Below, one piece after another: positions 55,401-63,902 of a DNA stretch of 64,000 nucleotides. How positions within the stretch are numbered: position 1 is the stretch's first letter; each line of letters opens with the position of its first letter. Location: contig DASTWL010000042.1 of assembly GCA_035765895.1 (NCBI GenBank), forward strand, positions 1 through 64,000, in the 5' to 3' direction. The position numbers were made by a program, and so were the translations under genes. Under the pieces are notes generated by a model. That model was not told where the DNA came from. It saw nothing but the letters and a program-made list of their open reading frames with translations, and did not search any database. The stretch comes from Verrucomicrobiia bacterium (GTDB lineage: Bacteria; Verrucomicrobiota; Verrucomicrobiia; Limisphaerales; DSYF01).

Positions 55401-55506
55401 CGAACGCTCGCGCGCCCGCTTCCAACCCATCCATTTGCCGCGGCGCGTTGCCGCGGACCGCAATTCTGCTGGAGCGATGCCCGGGCGCGGCCTAAATTCG
55501 ACGACG

Positions 55507-56403
55507 ATGAGTTCGTCCGACGAAATCCCCAAGCTGCGCATGGCGCCGCCCGAACCGCCGGAATCGGCGGAGCAGCTCGAACGCCGGGTGGCGCGCGAGA
55601 AACTGGCCCTCGAACGCAAAACCGAGTTCGACCTCGAGCAATCGCTGGCGCCGTTCCGCGTGGGATCCGTGGACACGCTGAACGCCGTGCCGCTCACGCG
55701 CGGGCTGGAGAGCGAAATCCAATACGCCTGGCCGTCACAGCTCGCCGAACGGCTACGGCGCGACGAACTGGACGCCGCGCTCGTCAGTCTGGCCGAGGTG
55801 CTGTTGACGGATCGTTACGACATTCTGGACGGCATTGCGGTCGCCTCGCTGGGCGAGGTGAAGAGCGTGGTGCTGGCGCACCGAAAGCCGCTGGCCGAAT
55901 TGCGCGAAGTGCATCTCGACCCCGCGTCCATCACCAGCGCCAACCTGGTGAAGGTGCTGCTCGCCGAGCGCGGCCTCAAACCGGAGTTCAAGCCGCTGCC
56001 AGCCTACACAGCGGCGCCTGATCTCGACGCCGTGCTGCTGATTGGCGACCGCGCGCTGGATTTTGTCTTCGCGGGGCATCCGCATTCAATCTGGGACCTC
56101 GGCACCGCCTGGTATGAACTGACGCACCTGCCGTTTGTTTACGCCGTTTGGGCCCTGCGGCGCGGGGTTGAAAACCGGCCCCTGCGGCGAATCCTGCGCG
56201 AAGCGCGTGATTTCGGCCTCGACACACTTGAGACGATCGTGCGGGAACGCACGGAATACACGCTCGAGTTCCGCCAGGATTACCTCGGCTGGCACATCCA
56301 CTACCACCTCGGCACGGACGAAAAACGCGGCGTGCTCAAATTCATGGAACTGCTCGCCAAGCACGGCCTCGGGCCCGTGCATGCGCCGCGCTACGTCAGT
56401 TGA
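55507..56403 (+). CDS. mqnA: Chorismate dehydratase MqnA (futalosine menaquinone pathway)
   Basis: 298 residues. After a charged extension of about 55 residues, the periplasmic-binding-like fold starts RVGSVDTLNAVPLTRGLE, followed by LDAALVSLAEVL and LDLGTAW-type segments (IWDLGTAWYELTHLPFVYAVW), typical of MqnA. It turns chorismate into 3-enolpyruvylbenzoate, the first step of the futalosine route. The N-terminal extension is unusual. A TAAATT -10-like box ends 8 nt before the ATG. Confidence 0.9.
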   Translation: MSSSDEIPKLRMAPPEPPESAEQLERRVAREKLALERKTEFDLEQSLAPFRVGSVDTLNAVPLTRGLESEIQYAWPSQLAERLRRDELDAALVSLAEVLLTDRYDILDGIAVASLGEVKSVVLAHRKPLAELREVHLDPASITSANLVKVLLAERGLKPEFKPLPAYTAAPDLDAVLLIGDRALDFVFAGHPHSIWDLGTAWYELTHLPFVYAVWALRRGVENRPLRRILREARDFGLDTLETIVRERTEYTLEFRQDYLGWHIHYHLGTDEKRGVLKFMELLAKHGLGPVHAPRYVS

Positions 56404-56448
56404 CCGCACCACCGCCCCGCAGCACGGCTGGCGGCGGCTTGGATTCAT

Positions 56449-56490
56449 ATAGTCCGTTTTATTGACTATCCGATATTTGGACCATACGAT
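56449..56490 (+). promoter_or_regulatory. Promoter and candidate operator of the MarR gene
   Basis: TTGACT (56462-56467), 17-nt spacer, TACGAT (56485-56490); the ATG is 7 nt later, so the transcript may be leaderless. The dyad ATAGTC-N9-GACTAT (56449-56454/56464-56469) covers the -35 box and could bind the MarR product. Confidence 0.6.
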
Positions 56491-56497
56491 TCAGGCC

Positions 56498-56977
56498 ATG
56501 GCCAAAACCAACCCCTGGTATGAAGCGATCGCAATGCCGGCGCTCCTCCGGCATGCCCGGACCGTTTACGGCGGCGCCATGCGCCGGGCGCTGGACGAGG
56601 CCGGTTACGAGGACATCCCGAAGAACGGCCTTTACGTCATCGGCGGCCTGGCGCCCGGCGCCCACGGCGTGCCGCTGGGCCAGCTGGTGAAGGAGTTGCG
56701 GGTCAGCAAACAGGCGGCGGGCCAGTTGGTGGACACGCTCGTGTTGCGGGGCTACCTCGAACGCACCGTGGACCCGGATGACCGGCGCAAGCTGACCGTC
56801 ACGCTGACCGAACGCGGCCGCGGCGCCGCGGCCGTGCAGACGGCGGCCCGCAAACGGATTGATGCGGCCTGGCTCGCGCGGGCGGGGCGCAACAACGTCC
56901 TTTGCACGCGCCGGACCCTCGCGGCGCTCATTGATCTGGCCCACGAACAGGCGGACCGTCAGCCTGACGAACCTTGA
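56498..56977 (+). CDS. MarR-family transcriptional regulator
   Basis: 159 residues. Winged helix with LGQLVKELRVSKQAAGQLVD and the wing LERTVDPDDRRKLTVTLTERG, characteristic of MarR. ATG 56498 chosen from promoter position and family length. No obvious target gene is adjacent except possibly itself. Confidence 0.9.
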   Translation: MAKTNPWYEAIAMPALLRHARTVYGGAMRRALDEAGYEDIPKNGLYVIGGLAPGAHGVPLGQLVKELRVSKQAAGQLVDTLVLRGYLERTVDPDDRRKLTVTLTERGRGAAAVQTAARKRIDAAWLARAGRNNVLCTRRTLAALIDLAHEQADRQPDEP

Positions 56978-57061
56978 CCGGCACGGCTCCCCTGCCCTTC
57001 GTAACGCGCCACGCCACAATCCGGGCTTGTGCCCGCAGGCCCGTTGCGTCAAACCACCCGC

Positions 57062-57955
57062 ATGACGATTCGTTGCTTTATCGTCGCTGCAACTTTGACC
57101 GCCATGAGTTTTTTCTCCGGATGCTCCACCGTGCCATCGTCGTCGTCGCGTGCGTTCGACCGCTATGAACTGGGCTACGACACGCCCGTGGATCCGGCTT
57201 TGCAGGCCGGCCTGGAAGCCCTGGATGACCGCCTGCGCGCCCGGTTCGGCATGACAGCCGATCAGACCGCGGCCGGCGTGCTGGATTTGAACACGCTGCG
57301 GCTGGCGCTGCTTCGGCCCGATCATGAAGACTACGCCGCCAGCGTGCCGAAAATCGGCATTTTGCTGGCCTACTTTCAACTGCATCCCGCGGCGGCCACG
57401 AATCTCGATGCGCCGACGCGCCATGAACTGGGCGAGATGATCAAGCAATCCAGCAACGAAATGGCCGCCAAGTATTCCCGCCTGCTGGGGTTGAAGCGGA
57501 TTCAGGCTGTGCTGGACTCGTATCAATTCTACGACGCGCAGCACGGTGGCGGCATCTGGGTGGGCAAGCATTACGGTTCCGACGACGAACGCTATCCGGA
57601 TCCGGTCGGCGGCAATTCCCACGCGGCGACCGTGCGCCAGTTGTTGCGCTATTACCTGCTGCTGGAACAGGACCGGTTGGTGTCCCCGGCCGCGTCGCAA
57701 ACCATGCGCGAGATTTTTGCCTCACCCGACATCCCGCACCGGGACGACAAGTTCGTAAAAGGGCTGGCCGGCCGCGACGTGCAGGTGCGTCGCAAAGCCG
57801 GCTGGTGGGAAGATTGGTTTCACGACACTGCCGTGGTCACAGGCGACGGACGGCATTACCTCATCGTCGCCCTGACGCATCATCCGCGCGGCGACGACTA
57901 TCTGGTTGAATTCGCCAGGGGCGTTGATGATTTGCTGGCTGGCCCGGTCAAATAA
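57062..57955 (+). CDS. Beta-lactamase-like serine hydrolase lipoprotein
   Basis: 297 residues with lipobox FSGC (Cys21). Penicillin-recognising fold: SxxK as SVPK (94-97), an SxN-like Ser-Ser-Asn (130-132) and KxG as Lys245-Ala-Gly247. The order and spacing match class A enzymes (beta-lactamase2 family), but the KTG Thr is Ala, so cephalosporin or penicillin hydrolysis is uncertain. A cell-wall or other serine hydrolase role is possible. Confidence 0.82.
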   Translation: MTIRCFIVAATLTAMSFFSGCSTVPSSSSRAFDRYELGYDTPVDPALQAGLEALDDRLRARFGMTADQTAAGVLDLNTLRLALLRPDHEDYAASVPKIGILLAYFQLHPAAATNLDAPTRHELGEMIKQSSNEMAAKYSRLLGLKRIQAVLDSYQFYDAQHGGGIWVGKHYGSDDERYPDPVGGNSHAATVRQLLRYYLLLEQDRLVSPAASQTMREIFASPDIPHRDDKFVKGLAGRDVQVRRKAGWWEDWFHDTAVVTGDGRHYLIVALTHHPRGDDYLVEFARGVDDLLAGPVK

Positions 57956-58140
57956 CCTCGCAATGCTCCAAGACAACCTTTCCGCGAATCGGCTCGAACC
58001 GCTCGCGTCAAAGTAGCGCCGAGGGAACGCCGGTGGGTGAGCCATTGAAGCATCCCGATATCACGATGGGAGATTCAACCTCCCCCTAAAGTATAAGTGG
58101 ACGCCCACTTCGCGCGTGTGCTAATCCTCCGGCACATTCA

Positions 58141-58317
58141 ATGAACGACTGCCTGAATCCATCCACCAGCTGCGGACCGCGCCCCTGCGTCGCATTCACT
58201 GCGACACATAATGGCCGGGCGTCCAAACGCCCCGCCTACCGCCGCAATTGGATGCCGGCCCGGGTCCGCATTGGACGGATGTCCCGCGGGATGACAGGCA
58301 AGCAGGTCGCAACGTAA
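58141..58317 (+). CDS. Possible 58-residue basic protein
   Basis: ATG 58141 to TAA 58315-58317. The product has three Cys in the first third and a basic second half (NGRASKRPAYRRNWMPARVR). There is no Shine-Dalgarno and no recognised family. The ORF coincides with stems of the structured region, so it may be fortuitous. It ends 18 nt before the terminator stem, consistent with a short gene. Confidence 0.3.
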   Translation: MNDCLNPSTSCGPRPCVAFTATHNGRASKRPAYRRNWMPARVRIGRMSRGMTGKQVAT

Positions 58318-58335
58318 CGAAACACGTTTTCCCCG

Positions 58336-58367
58336 ACCCTGCTTTCCGACCGGAGGCAGGGTTTTTT
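58336..58367 (+). terminator. Rho-independent terminator upstream of the MFS gene
   Basis: ACCCTGC (58336-58342) pairs with GCAGGGT (58356-58362), followed by a T run to 58367. No annotated plus-strand gene ends nearby except the 58-codon ORF, so it ends a small transcript or attenuates the MFS gene. Confidence 0.8.
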
Positions 58368-58461
58368 ATTCCCCGGAATCAACCAGCGAAACCTGGCGCC
58401 GCCCAATGAGCGGCGGCCCAACGGAGCGGGCGAAGGTCAAAGCTCGCTCCCGCCCCCCCAA

Positions 58462-59715
58462 ATGGATACGCTCCAAACAGCTAAAACGGCTTTGGAAAGA
58501 ACAGACTCCAGCTTGGTGTCGAGCCTCCGCGCGTTGCCGCCCGCGGCGTGGATCCTTTTCCTCGGGATGTTCCTGAACAAGTTCGGCGCATTCGTCGTGC
58601 CGTTTCTGGCGCTGTATCTCACCCGCCTCGGGTTCACGCTGGCGGATGCGGGTCTCGCCATCGGTGCCTACGGCGTGGGCAACTTTGTGGCCTCCTTCCT
58701 CGGCGGTCATCTGGCCGACACCATCGGCCGGCGGAAAACCATTTTGCTTTCGATGTTTTGCGGCGCCGGCACGCTGCTGCTGCTCTCACAGGCGCGCGCA
58801 TTGCCCGAGATCATCGCCCTGGCCGGGCTGGCGGGATTGGCCGGCGAATTCTACCGGCCGGCGTGCAGCGCGCTGCTGACCGATCTGGTGCCGCCCCACC
58901 AACGGGTGACAGCCTTTGCCGCCTACCGGATGTCGTTCAACGCCGGCTGGGCCTTTGGTCCCGCCACCGCCGGCTTTCTGGCGACCAAAGGTTATTTCTG
59001 GCTCTTCGTTGGCGATGCGGCCACCTCGGCGCTGTTCGGGCTCGTCGCCTGGCTGGCCCTGCCCAAGGACACCCACCGGCCGCGGTCGGACAACGGCTGG
59101 CCGGAGGCCATCCGGGTCGTCCGCCGGGACCGGAACTTTCATCAGCTCATTCTGGCGTCGTTGTTCGTCGCCTTTGTGTTCATGCAGATGAGTTCCACCT
59201 TCAGCGTGCACGTGACCCAGCTGGGATTCTCGGCCGCGACCTACGGGGCGTTGATTTCGTTGAACGGCGCGCTCGTGGTCCTGTGCGAACTGCCGCTCAC
59301 CACGCTCACCCGGCGATTCCCGGCGCGCCGCGTGCTGGCCGTTGGCTATGCGCTGATCGGCGTGGGCTTCGCCCTGAACGCGTGGGCTCGCACGGTGCCG
59401 GAACTGACGGTGTGCATCATCATCTTCACGCTCGGCGAAATGGTGGCCATCCCGGTGTCGTCCGCCGTGGTCGCCAACCTGGCGCCCGCCCATTTGCGGG
59501 GCCGTTACATGGGCATGTATGGGCTCAGCTTCGCGCTGGCCTTGATCCTGGGGCCCGGGCTGGGACTGAAGCTGCTCGCGCTGAATCCAACGGCGTTGTG
59601 GCTCGGCTGCGGCGCGCTGGGGCTGCTCGGCGCGGCCATCATCTCGAAGGAAATCAAAATTGCCGGTGCCACGTTTGTGCCGGAACCGGTCGCGAAAGCC
59701 GCGGGCTCAGACTGA
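58462..59715 (+). CDS. MFS transporter
   Basis: 417 residues and 12 membrane helices. MFS motif A between helices 2 and 3 is GGHLADTIGRRKT, and FYRPACSALLTDLVPPHQRV is the motif of the drug-efflux/MdtH-like group. Secondary transport of unknown small molecules. A perfect 12-bp palindrome (59699-59723) covers the stop codon. Confidence 0.9.
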   Translation: MDTLQTAKTALERTDSSLVSSLRALPPAAWILFLGMFLNKFGAFVVPFLALYLTRLGFTLADAGLAIGAYGVGNFVASFLGGHLADTIGRRKTILLSMFCGAGTLLLLSQARALPEIIALAGLAGLAGEFYRPACSALLTDLVPPHQRVTAFAAYRMSFNAGWAFGPATAGFLATKGYFWLFVGDAATSALFGLVAWLALPKDTHRPRSDNGWPEAIRVVRRDRNFHQLILASLFVAFVFMQMSSTFSVHVTQLGFSAATYGALISLNGALVVLCELPLTTLTRRFPARRVLAVGYALIGVGFALNAWARTVPELTVCIIIFTLGEMVAIPVSSAVVANLAPAHLRGRYMGMYGLSFALALILGPGLGLKLLALNPTALWLGCGALGLLGAAIISKEIKIAGATFVPEPVAKAAGSD

Positions 59716-59723
59716 GCCCGCGG
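59699..59723. repeat. 25-nt palindrome over the MFS stop codon
   Basis: CCGCGGGCTCAG-A-CTGAGCCCGCGG, a perfect 12-bp inverted repeat with a 1-nt centre; the TGA stop (59713-59715) is inside the right arm. No T tract follows, so it is not a classical terminator; it could protect the 3' end of the mRNA. Confidence 0.7.
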
Positions 59724-59827
59724 CCGGAGCCCGCCCCATCGGGGCAGAGCAGTGCCCGGCGGCTCGCCGGTGTGTTCGGATGCGCAGGGATCGAAAGTCC
59801 CGTTGCGGAACCGACGGTCATTTCCGG

Positions 59828-59858
59828 AAAAAGAAAAAGGGCGGCCGAAGCCGCCCTT
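59828..59858 (-). terminator. Rho-independent terminator of the Ig-like secreted protein gene
   Basis: On the minus strand AAGGGCGGC-TTCG-GCCGCCCTT (59837-59858) followed by a T-rich run (A-rich 59828-59838 on plus), 24 nt after the stop at 59883. It is the same design as the terminator at 16246. Confidence 0.9.
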
Positions 59859-59882
59859 GGATGTTTTGAAAAAGTGACGCGA

Positions 59883-61781
59883 TCAGGGATAGACGAGACG
59901 GAAATAAGCCGCCGCACCGCTGATCGTGTTCGTGTAGGGACTGGAAGTAGCCACCACGTTGGTGATGCCGGTGACGTCCGTGCCGGAGGCGAGTTTGAAC
60001 AGGCCGGTCGCATCATCCCAACTGACAATGGCCTGATCCCCCGCAACCGCGATGTTGAGCGCGACCGGCGTGGGAGCCGGGGGTGCACTGACAATCGCAC
60101 CTGCATAAGTCGGAACGAGTTGATAACCACTGGTGAAGGGTGCTGATGAATCAAACTGGGAAATGTAACCCGTCACGTTGACCAGCCCACCGGGAATCGG
60201 CTGCCCAGCAATATCTGACAGCCGGGAATCGATGAACAAAACAAAGGTTTGATTCGCCTGGTTGGTAATGGTGACCGTTGCGCCGCTTGGAAAATTCGTC
60301 CCTGTGCCACCATTGTTGATGGTCACGTTTTGAACGGTGACGAGCGAAGCCTCAAAATTCGTTTCCATCAACGGGGCGTCGTTGAGGTCGGCAAAGTCGA
60401 ACAGTTTGGGAGCGATCTCCAAACCACTCGGCCCCAGGTTGGCCACACTATGAGTGGGATTCGCGGAGTTCAGATTAAGTTCCAAAACCCCATTAAACTG
60501 ACCAACCGGGCCGGTGATTTGCATTATGTCTCCATAGGCAGGGCGCGTGGTGGTGTCGCCCGCGATGAACACGTCAATAGCGGCCAAAGTGTTGGTGTCC
60601 TCAATGAAGAAAGACGCATTCGCGGCCGTGGTCATGTTTGCGCGACTGATGACCACACCGGTGACCGTGTAAAGATTGGTGGTATCGTTGGGAGTCCAGT
60701 TCACCAGATCCTGGTTGGTGCGAAGCGCGAGAATCGTCGTCGGGATTGGAACGCGCGTCTCGACATTGATTGCCGCCGGTGGATCGTTGGTAACTGAACC
60801 AGCAGAGTTGGCAATGACGACATAATAGTTGCCCGCGTCAGCAGTTGAAACCGGGGAGATCAGCAGGGTTGAAGTGCCGTTGCCCACCGGCGTGTTGAAA
60901 TCATCCTTATACCACTGGTAGGTGAACGGTGCCGTGCCGCTGTTTGCGACGGTCAGCGTCAAATTATCGCCGACGTAGGCCGTTTGACTCTGAGGTGGCG
61001 TGGTGATGAGCGGCGGATTGACAACAACCTCGACGTTGGTGAAGCCCAGATTGACGTTATCGATGCCAACTGAGGGGCGGCTGCCCGAGCCACTGCTTCC
61101 GGAAAGGGCCGCAATCCGGATCCAAATGGGACCGGGCTGATTGTCCAACAGCGTGCCAAAGTCAATCGTGGCGTGGGTGGCTCCGAACACTCCGCCATCG
61201 GTGGTGTTGGACGCCGTAAAAAAGTTGTTCGACACAACGGTGAAGGAGGTGGGCAGGCTGAACCCATCGGGGCTGACACCGAAATCAACCGTCCAGGACT
61301 GTTCGCGACCCTGCACGCTGAGAAGCAGCATGTCCATATCCAGCTTGAAATGTCCAAAGCCAAGCGTGTCCGCCAACTTAAGGGTAAACGCCGCTCCCGG
61401 ATCCCCAAACGAACCTGTGGAGCGCAATCCAAGCGCGCGATTGCTCGCGTTCGTCTGGATGCCAAAGGACTCGGTGCCCACGAAATTGGTTCCCCCCTCG
61501 TAGCTGTAAGTCGAAGCGAAGTTTTTGAAGGCACCCGCACTATCAGACCAGCCGTTGGTAGGCCCAGCCCGGAAAGCTGTGACAACCGTGCCAAGGGCAG
61601 TAGCACTGGCCCCCGTGTAAAGCACCCATTCGCCGGGCAGCCCGGAAACGCTCATGGCATCGAAATTTTGGGCATAGTTGGTGCCCGACAGGGTGAGCGG
61701 CTGGGCAACCGATTTCGCGGTCGCCAACGCGGCGATTACCGCCAGCACAGCATTGAGGATTAGTTTGCTTTTCACTTTCAT
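59883..61781 (-). CDS. Large secreted protein with an Ig-like domain
   Basis: 632 residues with a signal peptide (ATG 61781). Residues 30-260 form a beta-rich lectin-like region. An immunoglobulin-like module at about 270-365 has PPLITTPPQSQTAYVGDNLT, then FTYQWYKDD and DAGNYYVVIANSAG. After that comes an OB-like nucleic-acid or sugar-binding pattern (VTGVVISRANMTTAANASFF) and a C-terminal SWDDATGLFKL-type module. Probably a surface adhesin or polysaccharide-binding protein. No PEP-CTERM tail. Own terminator downstream. Confidence 0.78.
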   Translation of the reverse strand: MKVKSKLILNAVLAVIAALATAKSVAQPLTLSGTNYAQNFDAMSVSGLPGEWVLYTGASATALGTVVTAFRAGPTNGWSDSAGAFKNFASTYSYEGGTNFVGTESFGIQTNASNRALGLRSTGSFGDPGAAFTLKLADTLGFGHFKLDMDMLLLSVQGREQSWTVDFGVSPDGFSLPTSFTVVSNNFFTASNTTDGGVFGATHATIDFGTLLDNQPGPIWIRIAALSGSSGSGSRPSVGIDNVNLGFTNVEVVVNPPLITTPPQSQTAYVGDNLTLTVANSGTAPFTYQWYKDDFNTPVGNGTSTLLISPVSTADAGNYYVVIANSAGSVTNDPPAAINVETRVPIPTTILALRTNQDLVNWTPNDTTNLYTVTGVVISRANMTTAANASFFIEDTNTLAAIDVFIAGDTTTRPAYGDIMQITGPVGQFNGVLELNLNSANPTHSVANLGPSGLEIAPKLFDFADLNDAPLMETNFEASLVTVQNVTINNGGTGTNFPSGATVTITNQANQTFVLFIDSRLSDIAGQPIPGGLVNVTGYISQFDSSAPFTSGYQLVPTYAGAIVSAPPAPTPVALNIAVAGDQAIVSWDDATGLFKLASGTDVTGITNVVATSSPYTNTISGAAAYFRLVYP

Positions 61782-61831
61782 GTCTATGTTTCGGGTTGCT
61801 TTTTGAGGTGATCGTCGGGGGATCTGAGATT

Positions 61832-62704
61832 TTAAGGATTCACTTCCCGGTAGAGCGGATTCCAAATGATGTCGGGGTTGAGCGGCTCATTGCCATTGGC
61901 CTGCTGATTGTTGATGTAAGACTGCTTGTAGTAGGCCGAGTGTCCATCCATGAACACAAGTATGCCGCCAAGCTTGTTGTGACGTTTCGGGAATGCGCGC
62001 CAGCGAGCCGCCGGGTTCACCGAGTAATACGGGTTTGCCGGCCCCTCGGTGGAATCAAAATACTGATCCGTCATGAACACGGTGGACGAGGTTTTGGAGA
62101 TCGCCACGATTTTGAGCATTTGAGGATAGGGATAGGTTCCCGCACTGACCCCGGAAGGGTCCGATTTCTTCAGATCAATGTTCATTACGATGCTAAAAAA
62201 ACCGTTTGCACCGCCTCCACTCACGTTTTGGATGTCACTTGCGGGCATGCTGGCGGCAGGGCAGTGCCATATCTTTCCAACACCGCCTGGGAACGGCATG
62301 ACCTGCGCGTTGTTTTGCGGGTTGCTGCCAACATTCACCGCATAGACCCGCAGCGCCTTCTCGCCCACCAGTTCCGGCAACAGGTTGAACCAGGCGTTTG
62401 GATCGAAAGCGGTGCCTGTCTGAACACCATTGTATGTGTTTCCTGGGTATTGGCCGTTTTGCCCCATGCCGTCGCGCGGCATCCGGTCGCTGTTGTCACC
62501 CACATAAATTTGAAGCGCCAGCCCCCATTGGCGTTGATTGGAAAGACAATTTGCCGTCCTCGCTTTATCCTTCGCCTTGGACAAGGCGGGCAGGAGCATG
62601 GCGGCAAGGATCGCGATGATGGCGATGACGACCAGCAGCTCGATAAGGGTGAACGCCCGCGTCTGGACTCGGGCACGGTTGGCACACGGCTTCTCTTTTG
62701 GCAT
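61832..62704 (-). CDS. Pseudopilin-like protein (prepilin N-terminus, C-terminal DG-H motif)
   Basis: 290 residues from ATG 62704. Prepilin signature [20 protein letters not shown], then a GspG-like helix ([19 protein letters not shown]) and a C-terminal [15 protein letters not shown] motif typical of the family amplified in Verrucomicrobiota and Planctomycetes. Processed by a prepilin peptidase and possibly secreted through type II secretion. It lies 50 nt before the Ig-like protein on the same strand. Confidence 0.85.
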   Translation of the reverse strand: MPKEKPCANRARVQTRAFTLIELLVVIAIIAILAAMLLPALSKAKDKARTANCLSNQRQWGLALQIYVGDNSDRMPRDGMGQNGQYPGNTYNGVQTGTAFDPNAWFNLLPELVGEKALRVYAVNVGSNPQNNAQVMPFPGGVGKIWHCPAASMPASDIQNVSGGGANGFFSIVMNIDLKKSDPSGVSAGTYPYPQMLKIVAISKTSSTVFMTDQYFDSTEGPANPYYSVNPAARWRAFPKRHNKLGGILVFMDGHSAYYKQSYINNQQANGNEPLNPDIIWNPLYREVNP

Positions 62705-62939
62705 ACCTAACTGATTGACTCCTCTGCGCTTCACTCCCGGCGCGTCACTCCCGCGCTGCTGGCAGCAAAATCGAGCGAACCCTAGTCGCATCAAACGGGC
62801 TTGGCAAGTGGTTGGCGTTACGAATGGGTGAAAAGTTATCAGCACACTCTTCACAGCCCATGAAAGCAGACAATCAAAGGTGCAGCACCATCAGAATCCC
62901 TTCACCCTTCCGCCAAATCCGCTACTGCGCCGCGCGGAT

Positions 62940-63623
62940 TCAGTCGGGCAGCCAGCGCAGTTCGGTGTTGTTGGTGCGGGCCTTGTTGGCCGCCAAATCC
63001 CAGTAGGCAGACACGCCGAAGCGCTGGGCGTGGCCGTCCAAAAAAGTGAATTGCGCGCCGGCACTGTGAAGGTTGGTATGGACGTAGGTCCAGGAGCCGA
63101 CGGCGGGCAGGTTCTTGGAATCAAACAGCCAGACCGTCGGGGTGGGATGCGGAATCGAGGTCAGCCGCCGGGGCAGATTGGCCGCGCCGGTGCCATTGAC
63201 GTTTTCGTTGAGGCAATAATGGAACAGGTTGTTGCCATTGCTGCGGCGTTTGTTGCTCGGGCAAATCCAGACCGAACGGCCCGGATCGGCGTTCGCATCC
63301 TTGCGCCAGGGCTGGTCGTGGTAACGCGGGAGCCCGAGGGTTTGCGGGAGTTGAATATACCAGCCGGTGTTGGTGGCGGTATCGCTGGGATTGGGCGTGC
63401 CGTCTGGTGGCAGGAAATCGCTGTTGTCGCCCGCGTAGAGCTGCGTCGCGAGCCCCCATTGCTTGAGATTGTTGAGGCAGAAGACGGCGTTGGCCTTTTC
63501 CTTCGCCTTGCCCAGAGCGGGGAGCAGCAGCGCCGCCAGAATCGCAATGATGGCAATGACCACCAGCAGTTCGATCAGCGTAAACGCGGCGGGCCGGGAA
63601 GTTCTGGGAATCACTCGTCGCAC
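62940..63623 (-). CDS. Pseudopilin-like protein (prepilin N-terminus, C-terminal DG-H motif)
   Basis: 227 residues from GTG 63623. [20 protein letters not shown], then [19 protein letters not shown], and [16 protein letters not shown] near the C-terminus. Paralog of the preceding gene, which it follows in the same orientation 236 nt apart; the mature domains differ strongly. Confidence 0.85.
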   Translation of the reverse strand: MRRVIPRTSRPAAFTLIELLVVIAIIAILAALLLPALGKAKEKANAVFCLNNLKQWGLATQLYAGDNSDFLPPDGTPNPSDTATNTGWYIQLPQTLGLPRYHDQPWRKDANADPGRSVWICPSNKRRSNGNNLFHYCLNENVNGTGAANLPRRLTSIPHPTPTVWLFDSKNLPAVGSWTYVHTNLHSAGAQFTFLDGHAQRFGVSAYWDLAANKARTNNTELRWLPD

Positions 63624-63692
63624 GGCTCTGATTACGACTGCACCCTAACGAGCACGGCCAGCCGGCGCAAGGCTCTGCCCAGCTCCCGCCCC

Positions 63693-63902
63693 TCAACGGG
63701 CACTCTGGGCTACAAGCACTATGCCCACCAGCATCGCTGATGCGGCGAGCGCCACCACCAAGGTCCAGAAAGCGTTACGGAGCTTGCGCCGCGCCATGAA
63801 CGTCTGGTCCGAAGGAAACAGCCGCCGCGCAATTTGGGTTTCCCATTGCATACGACTCGTGAATCCGAGGCTGACCAAGGCCAAATCAAAACCCTCCCTC
63901 AT
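63693..63902 (-). CDS. Small membrane protein
   Basis: 69 residues with a basic stretch (MARRKLRN) followed by one helix (FWTLVVALAASAMLVGIVLVA). The start could be ATG 63902, 63851 or 63797; the last would leave mainly the helix. No family recognised. Confidence 0.45.
   Translation of the reverse strand: MREGFDLALVSLGFTSRMQWETQIARRLFPSDQTFMARRKLRNAFWTLVVALAASAMLVGIVLVAQSAR

Larger units (their letters stand above)
58087..58367 (+). ncRNA. Hairpin-rich leader or structured RNA candidate
   Basis: Within the 506-nt gap before the MFS gene there is a chain of perfect small stems: AAGTGG/CCACTT (58095-58110), GTCGCA/TGCGAC (58189-58205), GGGCGT/ACGCCC (58217-58232), GTCC/GGAC (58264-58276) and TCCCGCGGGA (58282-58291). 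A terminator at 58336-58367 ends the chain. The run suggests a structured transcript ending about 95 nt before the MFS start: either an independent RNA or an attenuator/riboswitch. A 58-codon ORF overlaps it. Confidence 0.4.

Noticed and set aside
58095-58110. Guanidine-II (mini-ykkC) riboswitch hairpin
   Set aside because: AAGTGG-ACGC-CCACTT looks similar, but the loop is ACGC instead of ACGR and there is no second ACGR hairpin nearby.
58236-58421. 61-codon minus-strand frame before the MFS gene
   Set aside because: It lies across the terminator and stems on the opposite strand, with no ribosome site or family pattern.
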